Shown here one piece after another: positions 1 to 9,581 of a stretch of 64,000 nt of DNA (its first letter is position 1; each line of letters starts with the position of its first letter). Made by a program: the position numbers and the translations under genes. The stretch is from assembly GCF_009939195.1 (NCBI RefSeq), contig NZ_JAACKC010000005.1, forward strand, positions 62,001 to 126,000, written 5' to 3'. The notes under the pieces are model-generated. The model was not told the DNA's origin. It worked only from the letters and a program-made list of their open reading frames with translations, and did not search any database. The stretch comes from Acinetobacter kanungonis. Lineage in GTDB: Bacteria > Pseudomonadota > Gammaproteobacteria > Pseudomonadales > Moraxellaceae.

Positions 1-1
1 A

Positions 2-286
2 ATTGCGCTAGAGACGGATTTAAAGTTTGGTGATTGTTCTATTCGTCAGCCTAAAACCCGTTGGGGTAGTTGTAGTGCAAAGCACGACATTATGTTGAAT
101 AGTGGTTTGGCATTATTTCCACTGGAGATTGTACGTTATGTGTGTATCCATGAATTAGCGCATACCGTATATTTTGATCATAGTCCGTATTTCTGGGCTA
201 AAGTTGCTGAACATGATGCAAATTTTAAACAGCATCGTCACACCTTAAAAAATACGCCCTTACAATTTTGGTGGTTCTCTTCTTAA
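2..286 (+). CDS. YgjP/DUF45-type metallopeptidase, C-terminal part
   Basis: This is the end of a gene that begins before the window; the reading frame is open from base 2. The visible 94 residues contain the RWGSCS motif and the zinc-binding HELAH motif (HExxH type) followed by a second histidine in a FDHSPYFW context. This is the layout of the YgjP-like (DUF45, SprT-like fold) metal-dependent hydrolases. The substrate of this family is not established. The protein has no visible membrane segment in this part and is probably cytoplasmic. The gene ends about 80 bases before the diguanylate cyclase, with no clear terminator between them. Family assignment is firm; function is only generic. Confidence 0.85.
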   Translation: MALETDLKFGDCSIRQPKTRWGSCSAKHDIMLNSGLALFPLEIVRYVCIHELAHTVYFDHSPYFWAKVAEHDANFKQHRHTLKNTPLQFWWFSS

Positions 287-368
287 AATAATAAGACCGA
301 ATATTGCGAGTTTGAGTTTGTCGGTAAATGTTCTAAACTGCACTTACTTTTAGTGCAGACTTTTTGTA

Positions 369-1544
369 TTGGCTGTGAGCTTCTCGTATACCCATTACTT
401 TATATTAATTGTGCCAGCTTGCCTAATTTTAATGGGGAGCTTGTTTTTAATATGCCATTACTTTTATCAGGCTCCAAAATACTTGTTTTGGATGGGCTTG
501 GGTTATGTTGTGCCTTCATTTTCAGTTGCTGCACAAAGTTTTATGCCTAATGTAGAGTTGGCATTGTATGCTCCAGTGATAGGGGCCATGTACTTTTTTG
601 GTGCTTGGGCAAGTGCTTATGCGATGGGGTTAAGGAAAAAAGCAAATGCGTATTCTTATTACTGCTTAGGTTTAATAACGACTGCATTATTGTTATTAAG
701 CTATTTCTCTTATGTGGATAATGAATTATGGATCAGAATGTTGATTCTTAATCTCACGATTGCCACGGTAGAAGCACTGGTTTTATTCTCTATATTTAAA
801 CAATATCAACAGGTAGATTTACTGAATAAGATCGTCGATTTTTCTTATTTATTTATCGTACTTTATACTTTTGCGCGCGGCTTTATTATTTACTTCTTCT
901 TAGGAGATATTGAAGCAGAGATGCTGGTTACCTCGGTGTGGTGGCTAATAATGCTGGCTGCAAGTATTTTCCTGAGTATGTGGTTTGCAATGGTGCTGCT
1001 AGGAACTTTGGTGCGAGATATTATTCATCAATTGAATGATGAGCGATTAAAAGATCCATTGACACAATTGTTGAACCGCCGTGGTTTTTATGAAAGGGCA
1101 AAATTCAAACTCTCACAAATAACTCAGTCTTCTTATTGTCTGTTGATGTGTGATATCGATCATTTTAAAGGTATTAATGACCAGTATGGACATCTGTTAG
1201 GCGATCAAATTTTAAAACAAGTCAGTCAAATTATTCGTGAGAATGTCAGACAGCACGACCTCGTAGGACGCTTTGGTGGTGAAGAGTTTATTCTGTTGTT
1301 GCAGGTTAAGAGTGAGCAGCAAGCCTATGATGTTGCTGAACGGATTCGATCATGTATTGAAACGTGCCAGTCGTTTGAGGTAAACACGTCAGTTACCGCC
1401 AGTTTCGGTCTAGTACAGGTCGATGGAGAGGATTTTATGCAGGCGATTGAAGTAGCAGATCAATTACTATATTCCGCCAAGCGCTCTGGTCGAAATCGTA
1501 TTGGTTGGAATTATCAAAATTTAAATATTCCTGCTTTGCATTAA
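369..1544 (+). CDS. Membrane-bound GGDEF diguanylate cyclase
   Basis: Predicted diguanylate cyclase making cyclic di-GMP from two GTP. Residues 1-215 form about seven hydrophobic segments, a membrane sensor of the MASE type that I cannot assign to a named family. Residues about 225-385 are a GGDEF domain. The active-site signature reads GGEEF (residues 303-307), and the product-inhibition I-site RQHD sits at 294-297, exactly five residues before it, so the enzyme should be active and feedback-inhibited. There is no EAL domain. The chosen start is TTG (369) with a weak ribosome site; a GTG two codons downstream is a possible alternative. It appears monocistronic. The input signal and the output process are unknown. 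Confidence 0.88.
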   Translation: MAVSFSYTHYFILIVPACLILMGSLFLICHYFYQAPKYLFWMGLGYVVPSFSVAAQSFMPNVELALYAPVIGAMYFFGAWASAYAMGLRKKANAYSYYCLGLITTALLLLSYFSYVDNELWIRMLILNLTIATVEALVLFSIFKQYQQVDLLNKIVDFSYLFIVLYTFARGFIIYFFLGDIEAEMLVTSVWWLIMLAASIFLSMWFAMVLLGTLVRDIIHQLNDERLKDPLTQLLNRRGFYERAKFKLSQITQSSYCLLMCDIDHFKGINDQYGHLLGDQILKQVSQIIRENVRQHDLVGRFGGEEFILLLQVKSEQQAYDVAERIRSCIETCQSFEVNTSVTASFGLVQVDGEDFMQAIEVADQLLYSAKRSGRNRIGWNYQNLNIPALH

Positions 1545-1657
1545 TGATTGAACAACACGAAAACATATAAATTCCAAGTAAAACAGTTTAGAAAGCACTA
1601 ACTTCCTGTCATACTACGCAGTTACAAAATTCATGCTTTTGAATAGGGGTAAAGCAC

Positions 1658-2707
1658 GTGATCTCAGTAGGTATTGTTGGTGGAACAGGTTATACAGGTG
1701 TTGAATTGTTGCGCCTATTACTTCGACATCCAAATGTACAAGTAAATGTACTGACTTCACGTACTGAAGATGGCCGCCGTGTAGATGATATGTTCCCGAG
1801 CTTACGCGGTCATACCGATCTTAAATATTCAGATTTGAATATTGAACAATTAAAACAGTGTGATGTTGTATTTTTTGCTACGCCACACGGTGTTGCCATG
1901 AAACATGCTGAAGAATTGGTGGCTGCAAATACCAAAGTCATTGATTTGGCAGCCGACTTCCGTTTACAAAATTTAGTGCAATTCGAAAAATGGTATGGCA
2001 TGCAACATGCTTGTCCTGAATTACTCAAAGATTCTGTTTATGGTTTATCCGAATTGAACCGAGACAAAATTAAGCAGGCAAATGTCATTGGTAATCCGGG
2101 TTGCTACCCGACCACTGTACAGCTAGGTTTGGCGCCATTATTTAAGCACAGCGACATATTGGTTAAACCTGAGAGCATTATTATTGATGCGAAATCAGGT
2201 GTATCTGGCGCAGGTCGTAAGGCGAGTATGGGGATGATCTATACAGAAAATGCCGACAACTTTAAAGCCTATGGTGTGGCAGGACATCGTCACCATCCTG
2301 AAATTGTGGAAGCTTTAGAAAACATTTCAGGTCAAACGGGTGTGTTTGATCAGATCTTGTTTGTTCCGCATTTGGTACCCATGATTCGTGGCATGCTCAG
2401 TACTATTTATGTGGACTTAACCGATGCGGGCGCTGAGTTCGATTTACAAGCATGGTATGAGCAATTCTATGCCAACGAAAGTTTTGTCGATGTCATGCCT
2501 GAAAATAGTTCACCAGAGACTCGCTCAGTGCGTGGCGCGAATCAATTACGTATTGCATTGTATAAACCACAACCGAAAAAACTGGTGGTTCTGGTTGCGC
2601 AAGATAACTTGGTCAAAGGTGCTGCGGGTCAAGCTGTACAGAATATGAACTTGATGTTTGGTTTTGATGAGACTGCAGGGCTTGAAGGCATTGGTTTATT
2701 GCCTTAA
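1658..2707 (+). CDS. argC: N-acetyl-gamma-glutamyl-phosphate reductase
   Basis: Third step of arginine synthesis: NADPH-dependent reduction of N-acetylglutamyl phosphate to the semialdehyde, in the cytoplasm. The 349-residue length fits the family. An N-terminal Rossmann motif ([10 protein letters not shown], residues 5-14) is followed by the catalytic cysteine 149 in GNPGCYPT. The start is GTG with an AGGGGT-like ribosome site seven to twelve bases upstream. The gene is followed by a strong hairpin terminator, so it is not co-transcribed fully with the next gene. Another arginine gene, argF, lies 4.5 kb away on the other strand. Confidence 0.97.
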   Translation: MISVGIVGGTGYTGVELLRLLLRHPNVQVNVLTSRTEDGRRVDDMFPSLRGHTDLKYSDLNIEQLKQCDVVFFATPHGVAMKHAEELVAANTKVIDLAADFRLQNLVQFEKWYGMQHACPELLKDSVYGLSELNRDKIKQANVIGNPGCYPTTVQLGLAPLFKHSDILVKPESIIIDAKSGVSGAGRKASMGMIYTENADNFKAYGVAGHRHHPEIVEALENISGQTGVFDQILFVPHLVPMIRGMLSTIYVDLTDAGAEFDLQAWYEQFYANESFVDVMPENSSPETRSVRGANQLRIALYKPQPKKLVVLVAQDNLVKGAAGQAVQNMNLMFGFDETAGLEGIGLLP

Positions 2708-2725
2708 AACATGTTAAAAACCTTC

Positions 2726-2760
2726 ACACACATTTAAATTTAGCTTTAAATGTGTGTTTT
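2726..2760 (+). terminator. Terminator after argC
   Basis: A perfect 13-bp inverted repeat (arms 2726-2738 and 2745-2757, TTTAAATGTGTGT on the right arm) is followed by a short T run. It sits 18 bases after the argC stop and 20 bases before the next start. Confidence 0.8.
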
Positions 2761-2779
2761 GAATAATTCAAAATAAGAG

Positions 2780-3538
2780 ATGACGATGCAGAATACTGAC
2801 TCGAACACTACGTCACAATCGAATGATCCAGTCAAAAAGCCTTTTCTCGAAACCAATTTACCTTTGGTTATTAGTGCCGCTGTTTTGGTCATTGGAAGTG
2901 GTTTTATTGGCTATTCGGTTGGACATCGACAGGGTTTAACTGTAGTTGGTTATGATGCAGATGCGGAACAACTGGTTGAAGTGGTCCAAAAGCAAAAGCA
3001 AACGCTCGAAGACCTGAACAAAAGCATAAATACTTCGGTACAAGAGCGTGATGTGGCCGTAAGTAATTCAAATGATCTATTTGCTGCATTAAATCAGGCG
3101 AAAGACAGTGAAACACAGGCACGGAGTTTAAGTGCGCTGTATCGGGAAGTGTTGCGTCAGCGTGGTGGTTTAAGCTTGACGGTTCAGAACCTGAGTATTA
3201 AGCCATTACCTGAAAATGCATTTGAATATCAACTGGATTTGGTTCAAGTCAGCCCGAGTAAACGCAATACTTCTGGTCAAGTAGAGTTAAGACTGATTCA
3301 AGGTACTGAAGTTTTGGTTGTTCCCATGGAAGATAAAAACTTTAACTTTGATGAGTATGAGCGTTTAACTGGTCGCTGGACCATGCCGAAAGGGTTTAGC
3401 CCACAATTTGTAGAGGTTCGTTTAACTGGAACGAATACACCTGTAATTAAGCGCTTTAGTTGGGCGAAAGGGAATGCAGTAGAGACACCAGCTGCCAATA
3501 TTTCTGAAATTCCACAAGCTGAAGCGAATGCCCAATAG
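2780..3538 (+). CDS. DUF6776-like inner-membrane anchored coiled-coil protein
   Basis: A 252-residue protein of unknown function that I associate with the DUF6776 family seen next to argC in Acinetobacter; this name is from memory. Residues about 27-49 form one transmembrane helix after a polar N-terminus, so the bulk probably faces the periplasm. Residues about 65-115 are rich in heptad-like charged and Q/L residues ([17 protein letters not shown]), indicating a short coiled coil. The C-terminal 100 residues look like a compact beta domain. The start ATG follows AATAAGAG, a modest ribosome site. clpS begins 14 bases after its stop, so the two are likely co-transcribed. Confidence 0.75.
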   Translation: MTMQNTDSNTTSQSNDPVKKPFLETNLPLVISAAVLVIGSGFIGYSVGHRQGLTVVGYDADAEQLVEVVQKQKQTLEDLNKSINTSVQERDVAVSNSNDLFAALNQAKDSETQARSLSALYREVLRQRGGLSLTVQNLSIKPLPENAFEYQLDLVQVSPSKRNTSGQVELRLIQGTEVLVVPMEDKNFNFDEYERLTGRWTMPKGFSPQFVEVRLTGTNTPVIKRFSWAKGNAVETPAANISEIPQAEANAQ

Positions 3539-3552
3539 TTGTAAATGATCAT

Positions 3553-3966
3553 ATGCGAAATTCAAAACGACAAATTTGTCTAAACGACATTAAAAGCAGT
3601 TTCATTCAGTCTGGTTTGGTGGACTGGCATTTTAATCCTCGTTTAGTGGATGAGCCTCAGCATGAAGAGCATGGGGATGTGGCTGTACAGACTGCACCAC
3701 CCGAATTAAAGCGTCCTCCGCTGTACGCTGTCGTTTTAATGAACGATGATTACACCCCAATGGACTTTGTTATTGAAATTTTACAACAATACTTTGCAAT
3801 GAATCTTGACCAAGCCACTCAAGTAATGTTAACAGTACATTACGAAGGTAAAGGTATTGCAGGCGTCTATCCAAGAGACATCGCGGAAACCAAAGCGAAC
3901 CAAGTCAATAATTACGCTCGATCTCAAGGTCATCCTTTACTTTGTCAGATTGAGCCAAAAGATTAA
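3553..3966 (+). CDS. clpS: ATP-dependent Clp protease adaptor ClpS
   Basis: Adaptor that delivers N-degron substrates to ClpAP. The core starts near residue 52 ([19 protein letters not shown]); the family DDxTPM(D/E)FV motif and the [12 protein letters not shown] stretch are both present. At 137 residues it carries about 30 extra N-terminal residues compared with the usual 106 or so. There is no convincing ribosome site before this ATG, but no later in-frame ATG precedes the core, so the long form is kept. clpA starts nine bases downstream, the usual clpS-clpA pair. Confidence 0.94.
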   Translation: MRNSKRQICLNDIKSSFIQSGLVDWHFNPRLVDEPQHEEHGDVAVQTAPPELKRPPLYAVVLMNDDYTPMDFVIEILQQYFAMNLDQATQVMLTVHYEGKGIAGVYPRDIAETKANQVNNYARSQGHPLLCQIEPKD

Positions 3967-3975
3967 GGGGGTTAC

Positions 3976-6252
3976 ATGCTCAGTCGTCAATTAGAAGTAT
4001 CATTACGTTTGGCTGTTAGCATGGCTCGTCAAAAGAGACATGAGTTCCTAACAGTAGAACATTTGTTATTGGCATTACTGGATAATGACTCTGCCGTGAA
4101 TGCGCTTAAAGCATGCGGTGCAGATATCATCGTCTTACGTAAAGAATTAGAAGAATACGTAGAACAACATACTCCCAAACTTGGTGAAAATAGCGATCAA
4201 GCACCTCATCCAACCGAAAGCTTTGATCGTATTCTGCAACGTGCCATTTTCCATGTTCAATCGAGTGGTGGTGACCGTACTGTAGAGGGGGCTGACATTT
4301 TAGTTGCAATGTACTCCGAGCGAGATTCATTTGCAGTTTATTTATTAAAACGTCATCAGATTAACCGTTTGACCTTAACGCAATACCTGTCTCATGGTAC
4401 GCGTAAAGATGAAGTGCAAGTTGAAGAAGAAGCTGAGGAGTTAGATGGTGAATCGACCTCATCTGCAAATGCAGGTCCTCTAGAGCTTTATACAACGAAC
4501 CTGAACCACGAGGCACAAAAAGGCAAAACAGATCCGCTGATTGGTCGTGAAAAGGAAATTGAGCGTGCGGCACAAATTTTATGTCGTCGCCGTAAAAATA
4601 ACCCATTATTGGTGGGTGACCCAGGTGTGGGTAAAACATCGATTGCAGAAGGTTTGGCTTGGTTGATTGTCAATGGCAAGGCGCCAAAACCACTCGCAAA
4701 TGCAGAAATTTTCAGTCTAGACATCGGTGCATTGGTTGCAGGAACCAAATACCGTGGTGATTTTGAAAAGCGTTTAAAACAATTGTTAAATGCGTTGAAG
4801 AAAAAACCAGAAGCTGTGTTATTTATTGATGAAATTCATATGATTATTGGTGCTGGTTCAAGTATGGGCAGTACCATGGATGCATCAAACTTAATTAAAC
4901 CTGCTTTGGCAAACGGCACTTTACGCTGCATTGGTTCAACAACGTTCCAAGAATATCGTCAAGTGTTTGAGAAAGATCATGCGCTTTCCCGCCGTTTCCA
5001 AAAAATTGATGTGAATGAACCATCCATCTCTGAAACGATTGATATTTTACGTGGTTTAAAATCTAAATTTGAAGATTTCCATCATGTGAAATATGACGAT
5101 AAGGCGTTGGTGTCAGCGGTTGAACTGTCTGCGAAATTTATCAATGATCGTTTCTTACCAGACAAAGCGATTGATGTCATTGATGAAGCAGGTGCACAGC
5201 GTCGTTTGAAAGCGGAACAAGATGAAAGCTTGATTACTGTTGAAAATATCGAAGATATTGTTTCCAAGATTGCTCGCATTCCGCCGAAAACCGTATCGAA
5301 AGATGATAAAACGGTACTCGAAAACCTTGAACGCGATTTAAAACGCGTGGTGTTCGGTCAAGATGAAGCGATTGAAGCTTTGGCATCTGCCATCAAGCTA
5401 TCGCGTGCAGGCTTAAAATCGCCAGATAAGCCAGTTGGTAGCTTTGTATTTGCGGGTCCTACGGGGGTCGGTAAAACAGAAGTAACTAAACAGTTGGCAA
5501 AACTGTTAGGCGTGGAATTGGTTCGTTTCGATATGTCTGAATATATGGAACGCCATGCAGTTTCACGTTTAATTGGTGCACCTCCTGGTTATGTTGGTTT
5601 CGACCAAGGTGGCTTGTTAACAGACGCTATCCATAAAAATCCACATTGCGTATTGTTGTTGGATGAAATTGAAAAAGCGCATCCAGATGTCTTTAACTTG
5701 TTATTGCAAATTATGGATCATGGTTCGTTAACTGATAATAATGGTCGTAAATCTGATTTCCGTAATGTGATTTTGGTTCTGACTACCAATATTGGTGCGG
5801 AAAGTATTTCCCGTGTCAGCATTGGCTTTATGGAACAAGACAATAGCCGCGACAATCAGGAAGCCATGAAACGAGCGTTCTCGCCAGAATTCCGTAACCG
5901 TCTGGATGGTGTGATTCAATTCAAAGCACTGCCTACAACTGTGATTGAAAGTGTGGTGGACAAGTTCCTAACCGAGCTACAAGCGCAACTTGATGACAAG
6001 AAAGTGATTCTTGAAGTAGACCAAAGCGCACGTGAGTGGATGGCAGAGCATGGTTATGATCGCCTCATGGGTGCTCGTCCAATGCAAAGATTGATTCAAG
6101 AACACTTGAAGAAACCACTTGCTGAAATGATTCTGTTTGGTGAGTTGGCGGAACATGGCGGCAATGTTGCAGTTTCTGTGAAAATGGAAAATGGCGAAGC
6201 CGTTGGCTTGAAACTTGAAGTGTTCGAAGACCAAACTGCTGAACCTGCTTAA
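3976..6252 (+). CDS. clpA: ClpA, ATPase subunit of ClpAP protease
   Basis: AAA+ unfoldase that feeds proteins into ClpP. The 758-residue length is standard. Residues 1-140 form the Clp N-domain that binds ClpS, then an acidic linker (VEEEAEELDGE), then two AAA+ modules with Walker A motifs GDPGVGKT (214-221) and GPTGVGKT (494-501). A ClpP-contact loop is expected in the second module. The ribosome site AGGGGG lies just upstream of the ATG. It shares a transcript with clpS and ends in a strong terminator. Confidence 0.98.
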   Translation: MLSRQLEVSLRLAVSMARQKRHEFLTVEHLLLALLDNDSAVNALKACGADIIVLRKELEEYVEQHTPKLGENSDQAPHPTESFDRILQRAIFHVQSSGGDRTVEGADILVAMYSERDSFAVYLLKRHQINRLTLTQYLSHGTRKDEVQVEEEAEELDGESTSSANAGPLELYTTNLNHEAQKGKTDPLIGREKEIERAAQILCRRRKNNPLLVGDPGVGKTSIAEGLAWLIVNGKAPKPLANAEIFSLDIGALVAGTKYRGDFEKRLKQLLNALKKKPEAVLFIDEIHMIIGAGSSMGSTMDASNLIKPALANGTLRCIGSTTFQEYRQVFEKDHALSRRFQKIDVNEPSISETIDILRGLKSKFEDFHHVKYDDKALVSAVELSAKFINDRFLPDKAIDVIDEAGAQRRLKAEQDESLITVENIEDIVSKIARIPPKTVSKDDKTVLENLERDLKRVVFGQDEAIEALASAIKLSRAGLKSPDKPVGSFVFAGPTGVGKTEVTKQLAKLLGVELVRFDMSEYMERHAVSRLIGAPPGYVGFDQGGLLTDAIHKNPHCVLLLDEIEKAHPDVFNLLLQIMDHGSLTDNNGRKSDFRNVILVLTTNIGAESISRVSIGFMEQDNSRDNQEAMKRAFSPEFRNRLDGVIQFKALPTTVIESVVDKFLTELQAQLDDKKVILEVDQSAREWMAEHGYDRLMGARPMQRLIQEHLKKPLAEMILFGELAEHGGNVAVSVKMENGEAVGLKLEVFEDQTAEPA

Positions 6253-6268
6253 GTTTAGGTTTCATTAA

Positions 6269-6297
6269 TAACCCGTGTTTACACGGGTTATTTTTTG
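6269..6297 (+). terminator. Terminator after clpA
   Basis: A perfect hairpin (TAACCCGTGT, two-base spacer, ACACGGGTTA; 6269-6290) is followed by seven T residues, 17 bases after the clpA stop. It marks the end of the clpSA transcript. Confidence 0.92.
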
Positions 6298-6349
6298 CTT
6301 ATTACTTTTAAATCTTTATATCAATTTTGTCGCAGTGACTAATCTCTCT

Positions 6350-6703
6350 ATGGATATCCCTTTACTCAAAGTTTTTACTACTTTTTTCTTATTTCTACTG
6401 ACAGCCATCGCAGAGATTCTGGGTTGCTATTTTCCGTATTTAATTTTAAATCAAGGGCGTTCTTATTGGTTGTGGATACCGACTGCACTGAGTTTGGCTA
6501 TTTTCGTGTGGTTATTGACTTTACATCCCGCTGCTTCAGGACGCATCTATGCAGCTTATGGGGGAATTTATATTTTTACCGCACTGATGTGGCTACGCTA
6601 TGTCGATCAAATCATGCTTTCAAGATGGGATATGCTTGGTGGTGCGATCGTATTGCTTGGAGCTGCAGTAATTATTCTGCAACCCCAAGGGCTTATTCGT
6701 TAA
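6350..6703 (+). CDS. YnfA-family (UPF0060) membrane protein
   Basis: Small inner-membrane protein of the YnfA family, about 117 residues with four hydrophobic helices, related in size and topology to small multidrug resistance exporters. The family-typical GCYFPYLIL and [12 protein letters not shown] stretches are present. The open frame extends upstream to 6275, but that would place the start inside the clpA terminator. The ATG at 6350 (MDIPLLKVF) gives the normal family length and is preferred. YnfA proteins have been linked to efflux in enterobacteria; the substrate here is unknown. Confidence 0.88.
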   Translation: MDIPLLKVFTTFFLFLLTAIAEILGCYFPYLILNQGRSYWLWIPTALSLAIFVWLLTLHPAASGRIYAAYGGIYIFTALMWLRYVDQIMLSRWDMLGGAIVLLGAAVIILQPQGLIR

Positions 6704-6717
6704 AAGATCAAACTATT

Positions 6718-7191
6718 TTATTCAAAATTGCAGTCTGAGTTTTTTAGGCTAAGGTCATAATTTTTCTGTTCTGCTGTCAGTTTGATTTTAACCTGATAAG
6801 GATTGACTCGCTGAAATTGATGTTCAAAAAATTTAGGACAACTATGTACCAAGTTTTTTTTCATCATTTCATGTACTTGGCGATCACCAATATCTTGAGC
6901 AAACTGTTTGAAATCAGGCGAAGTAATTAAGCCTGAAATCTCAACGTGATCTGCATATAAACGCATTTTTTCGATCACGATGTTTTGATCCAGCTGGTAA
7001 GGCATGGTACGTGAATCTTCATCACTGATGTAATCCAGAATTTCATTCAGCGCAGTGGTATTTTTAATACTGTAATTTTGATCGACTATTTTTTTCTTTA
7101 ATAGATATTGATCTAACTCGGTAGGTTGGGCAATTGCAAGTGTGGTGAGCGAACAGGTGCATACACCTAAAATTATCTTTTTTAATTGCAT
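6718..7191 (-). CDS. Secreted protein of unknown function
   Basis: A 157-residue protein I do not recognise. The N-terminus (MQLKKIILGVCTCSLTTLAIA, cleaved near AIA-QP) is a clear Sec signal peptide, so the mature part of about 135 residues is periplasmic. It has two cysteines (HSCPKF and NSDCNFE), which could form a disulfide. No catalytic motif is visible. The start ATG lacks a good ribosome site. It lies convergent to the YnfA-type gene and downstream of argF, separated from argF by a two-way terminator. Confidence 0.65.
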   Translation of the reverse strand: MQLKKIILGVCTCSLTTLAIAQPTELDQYLLKKKIVDQNYSIKNTTALNEILDYISDEDSRTMPYQLDQNIVIEKMRLYADHVEISGLITSPDFKQFAQDIGDRQVHEMMKKNLVHSCPKFFEHQFQRVNPYQVKIKLTAEQKNYDLSLKNSDCNFE

Positions 7192-7244
7192 GTGTTGAAA
7201 TCACTTATTGAGCTTATGTTTTTGATTATATCGTCGCAACTATT

Positions 7245-7270
7245 AAAAAAGCACCCTAAGGTGCTTTTTT
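7245..7270. terminator. Two-way terminator downstream of argF
   Basis: Six A, GCACC, four-base loop CTAA, GGTGC, six T. Read on the minus strand it ends argF, whose stop is 12 bases away. The symmetric A and T tracts would also stop plus-strand transcription. Confidence 0.85.
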
Positions 7271-7281
7271 AAGACTAATTT

Positions 7282-8202
7282 CTAATCATTTTTTAGATTT
7301 TCATTGATGAGGAATTCAACCAATGCTTTTTGTGCATGTAAGCGATTTTCAGCTTCATCCCAAACTACTGCATTCATGTGATCCAACATGGTTTCTGAAA
7401 TTTCTTCACCGCGGTGTGCAGGTAAGCAGTGCATAAATAAACAATCTGGATGCGCAAGATTCATTAAGCGTTCATTGACTTGATAATCTGCAAAAGCTTG
7501 CTCACGGATTTTCTGTTCTTCTTCTTGTCCCATGCTGGCCCAAACATCGGTCACGATCAGGTCTGCATTTACAGCAGCATCTTCTGCTGAATCGACTAAC
7601 TCCACACAGTGTGCAAATTCAGACAAGAATTTCTCTTGTGGTTCATAACCTTTAGGCGCTGCAATCTTTAATTTAAAGCCCCACATGTGTGCTGCTTCAA
7701 TATATGAATTACACATATTGTTGCCATCACCAATCCAAGCCACAGTTTTGCCCTCAATTGGACCACGGTGTTCAAGGAAAGTTTGCATATCTGCCAATAA
7801 TTGACATGGATGGTGATCATCGGTCAAGGCATTGATAACAGGTACTTTTGAATAAGAAGCAAAGCGTTCTACAATGTCATGTCCAAAAGTACGGATCATG
7901 ACAATATCCAACATACTTGAAATGACGCGGGCTGAATCTTCAATAGGTTCACCACGACCTAGCTGAGTATCACGCGGAGACAAGAAAATGGCGCTACCAC
8001 CAAATTGGCTCATACCAGCTTCAAACGAAACGCGTGTTCGGGTGCTCGATTTTTCAAAAATCATGCCCATGACTTTGCCAACAAAAGGTTGAAAAACTTC
8101 ATTGTTGTGTTGCTTTCGTTTAAGTTCGATTGCACGTTGCAAAATTTGGTTGAGTTCTAAAGTCGATAAATCGCGTAAAGTGAGAAAGTGACGTAGAGCC
8201 AT
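7282..8202 (-). CDS. argF: Ornithine carbamoyltransferase, anabolic
   Basis: Converts ornithine and carbamoyl phosphate to citrulline in arginine synthesis. The carbamoyl-phosphate motif STRTR (residues 53-57), the [11 protein letters not shown] block and the [10 protein letters not shown] block near the C-terminus are all intact. The frame is open to 8235, but the ATG at 8202 (MALRHFLTL) has a GGAG ribosome site six to nine bases upstream and gives the standard 306 residues. Neighbours are a secreted unknown and a TetR regulator with no link to arginine; argC lies nearby on the other strand. Confidence 0.97.
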   Translation of the reverse strand: MALRHFLTLRDLSTLELNQILQRAIELKRKQHNNEVFQPFVGKVMGMIFEKSSTRTRVSFEAGMSQFGGSAIFLSPRDTQLGRGEPIEDSARVISSMLDIVMIRTFGHDIVERFASYSKVPVINALTDDHHPCQLLADMQTFLEHRGPIEGKTVAWIGDGNNMCNSYIEAAHMWGFKLKIAAPKGYEPQEKFLSEFAHCVELVDSAEDAAVNADLIVTDVWASMGQEEEQKIREQAFADYQVNERLMNLAHPDCLFMHCLPAHRGEEISETMLDHMNAVVWDEAENRLHAQKALVEFLINENLKND

Positions 8203-8309
8203 GGTTACTCCACAATAATTGCTGTCTTTAAGCACAACAATTAGTTGTTGGTTGGTTAAAAGAAAAGACTAACAGTTATATACTATAAATGTTAGGAAAT
8301 GCAAAAAAT

Positions 8310-8960
8310 CTAGGCTTTTTGATGACCGTCTAAGAAGCGATCAACACAATAATGAATATATTTTAAGTTTTCTTGCTCATTTTCTTGAACATAGATGTTC
8401 ATGAGTACTTGCCATTCCAAATTTCTAACGATGCCAAAGAATAATTGTGCCGAGTAGTTTGGCTCTGTACAGGTAATTAACCCCAGCTCGTCTGCTTTGG
8501 CTAGAATGTTGGCAATGATGGTCTGGATGTGTTTTGGACCTTGCTCATGGATATGTTGCGCCAACTGAGTGCTGCGCTGGGTTTGTTCCATAATTAGGCG
8601 GAAGAATGAGGCATTCTCAGGTAAGACCAAATGCAATTGAAGGTTTAATAAGGTTTGAATCAGATAACTGCGTAAATCGTGCTTGGTAAAATCAAACGGT
8701 GTACAGATATCTTTAAAAAATTGCTCACGGCGAAAGTCACAAATGGCAGTAAAGAGACCTTCCTTGTTGCCGAAATATTTATAGATAGATGCTTTCGAGC
8801 CACCCGCATGATTGACAATATCATCAAGCGAAACCGCATCATAGCCATGCTGCAAAAACAACTCATTTGCACTTATTAAGAGTGCATGACATCGCTCATG
8901 ACCGCGTTTGGTCTGAGGAACATCACGTGCGAGTGGTTCTAAATCAGCTAGATCATGCAT
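8310..8960 (-). CDS. TetR/AcrR-family transcriptional regulator
   Basis: A 216-residue DNA-binding repressor. Residues about 24-70 form the TetR helix-turn-helix (AVSLDDIVNHAGGSKASIYKYF). The C-terminal part resembles the AefR-type ligand domain and includes a long helix with RLIMEQTQ. TetR proteins often control a divergent neighbour, but the next plus-strand gene upstream is more than 600 bases away, and the nearest upstream gene is a small minus-strand unknown. The target and ligand therefore cannot be inferred. It ends about 75 bases before argF's longest possible start. Confidence 0.9.
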   Translation of the reverse strand: MHDLADLEPLARDVPQTKRGHERCHALLISANELFLQHGYDAVSLDDIVNHAGGSKASIYKYFGNKEGLFTAICDFRREQFFKDICTPFDFTKHDLRSYLIQTLLNLQLHLVLPENASFFRLIMEQTQRSTQLAQHIHEQGPKHIQTIIANILAKADELGLITCTEPNYSAQLFFGIVRNLEWQVLMNIYVQENEQENLKYIHYCVDRFLDGHQKA

Positions 8961-9155
8961 AATCGGAAAAAAGAAGCTCTTACAATTTACTTGAAATTAT
9001 AGCAAAAGTTTGCGCAAGATTTCTTAATCCCTAGGATTTATATGTATTTCTCGTGTTATGTGCTGCATTTATTGAAGTTAATGAGGGGTATAGATGATTA
9101 AATGAGTGATATTGTTGGCATAATAAAAATCTGTGTTGGATTTTGTATTACAGCA

Positions 9156-9179
9156 ACATGGAGAAATTCTTCTCCATGT
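9156..9179 (-). terminator. Hairpin between TetR gene and small unknown gene
   Basis: A perfect 10-bp inverted repeat (ACATGGAGAA, four-base loop, TTCTCCATGT). It lies 24 bases after the stop of the small minus-strand gene. It lacks a T run on either strand, so it may be a weak terminator or a transcript-end structure. Confidence 0.45.
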
Positions 9180-9202
9180 CCATTAGATCTCATCGATATT
9201 GA

Positions 9203-9439
9203 TTAAGCATCCAGCGCGATAACTTTGACCAAAATGGTTTGGCTTTCTTCAAAGTCGTCTTGAATTTGCTTGCGCTGCATTTCTTTACTTTTGACTTTGA
9301 AATCACGATTTTGGAAATGAACAACGAGAGGAATCTGATCAAAATATTGACCATCTACATCAAGCTCTTCTTCAAACAGTGGCGTACCAAGTTGATAATC
9401 TTTACTTTTTAAAACCACATATTTGACGGTCGTTTTCAT
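9203..9439 (-). CDS. Small hypothetical protein
   Basis: A 78-residue soluble, charged protein (MKTTVKYVVLKSKDYQLGTP...) that I do not recognise. It has no signal peptide, membrane segment or cysteine. The frame extends eight codons further upstream to 9463. The ATG at 9439 is preferred because a purine-rich GGCAGAG stretch precedes it. Alternation of hydrophobic and charged residues (VVHFQNRDFKVKSKEMQ) suggests a small beta-rich fold. It is monocistronic and divergent from the CinA-type gene. Confidence 0.6.
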   Translation of the reverse strand: MKTTVKYVVLKSKDYQLGTPLFEEELDVDGQYFDQIPLVVHFQNRDFKVKSKEMQRKQIQDDFEESQTILVKVIALDA

Positions 9440-9581
9440 TGTAATCTCTGCCTTTATATCCATGCTTTATTTTTAGTTGTATCAGTTTTTAACGGGGGAA
9501 TAAACCGTTATGCTTATGGTTTGACTACGAATTGGACAAATAGCACTTTTATATTCAATTTGAAACTTTTGGGGAAATTTG

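Noticed and set aside
6275..6349. Longer N-terminus of the YnfA-type protein
   Set aside because: It would start inside the clpA terminator and add residues not typical of the family.
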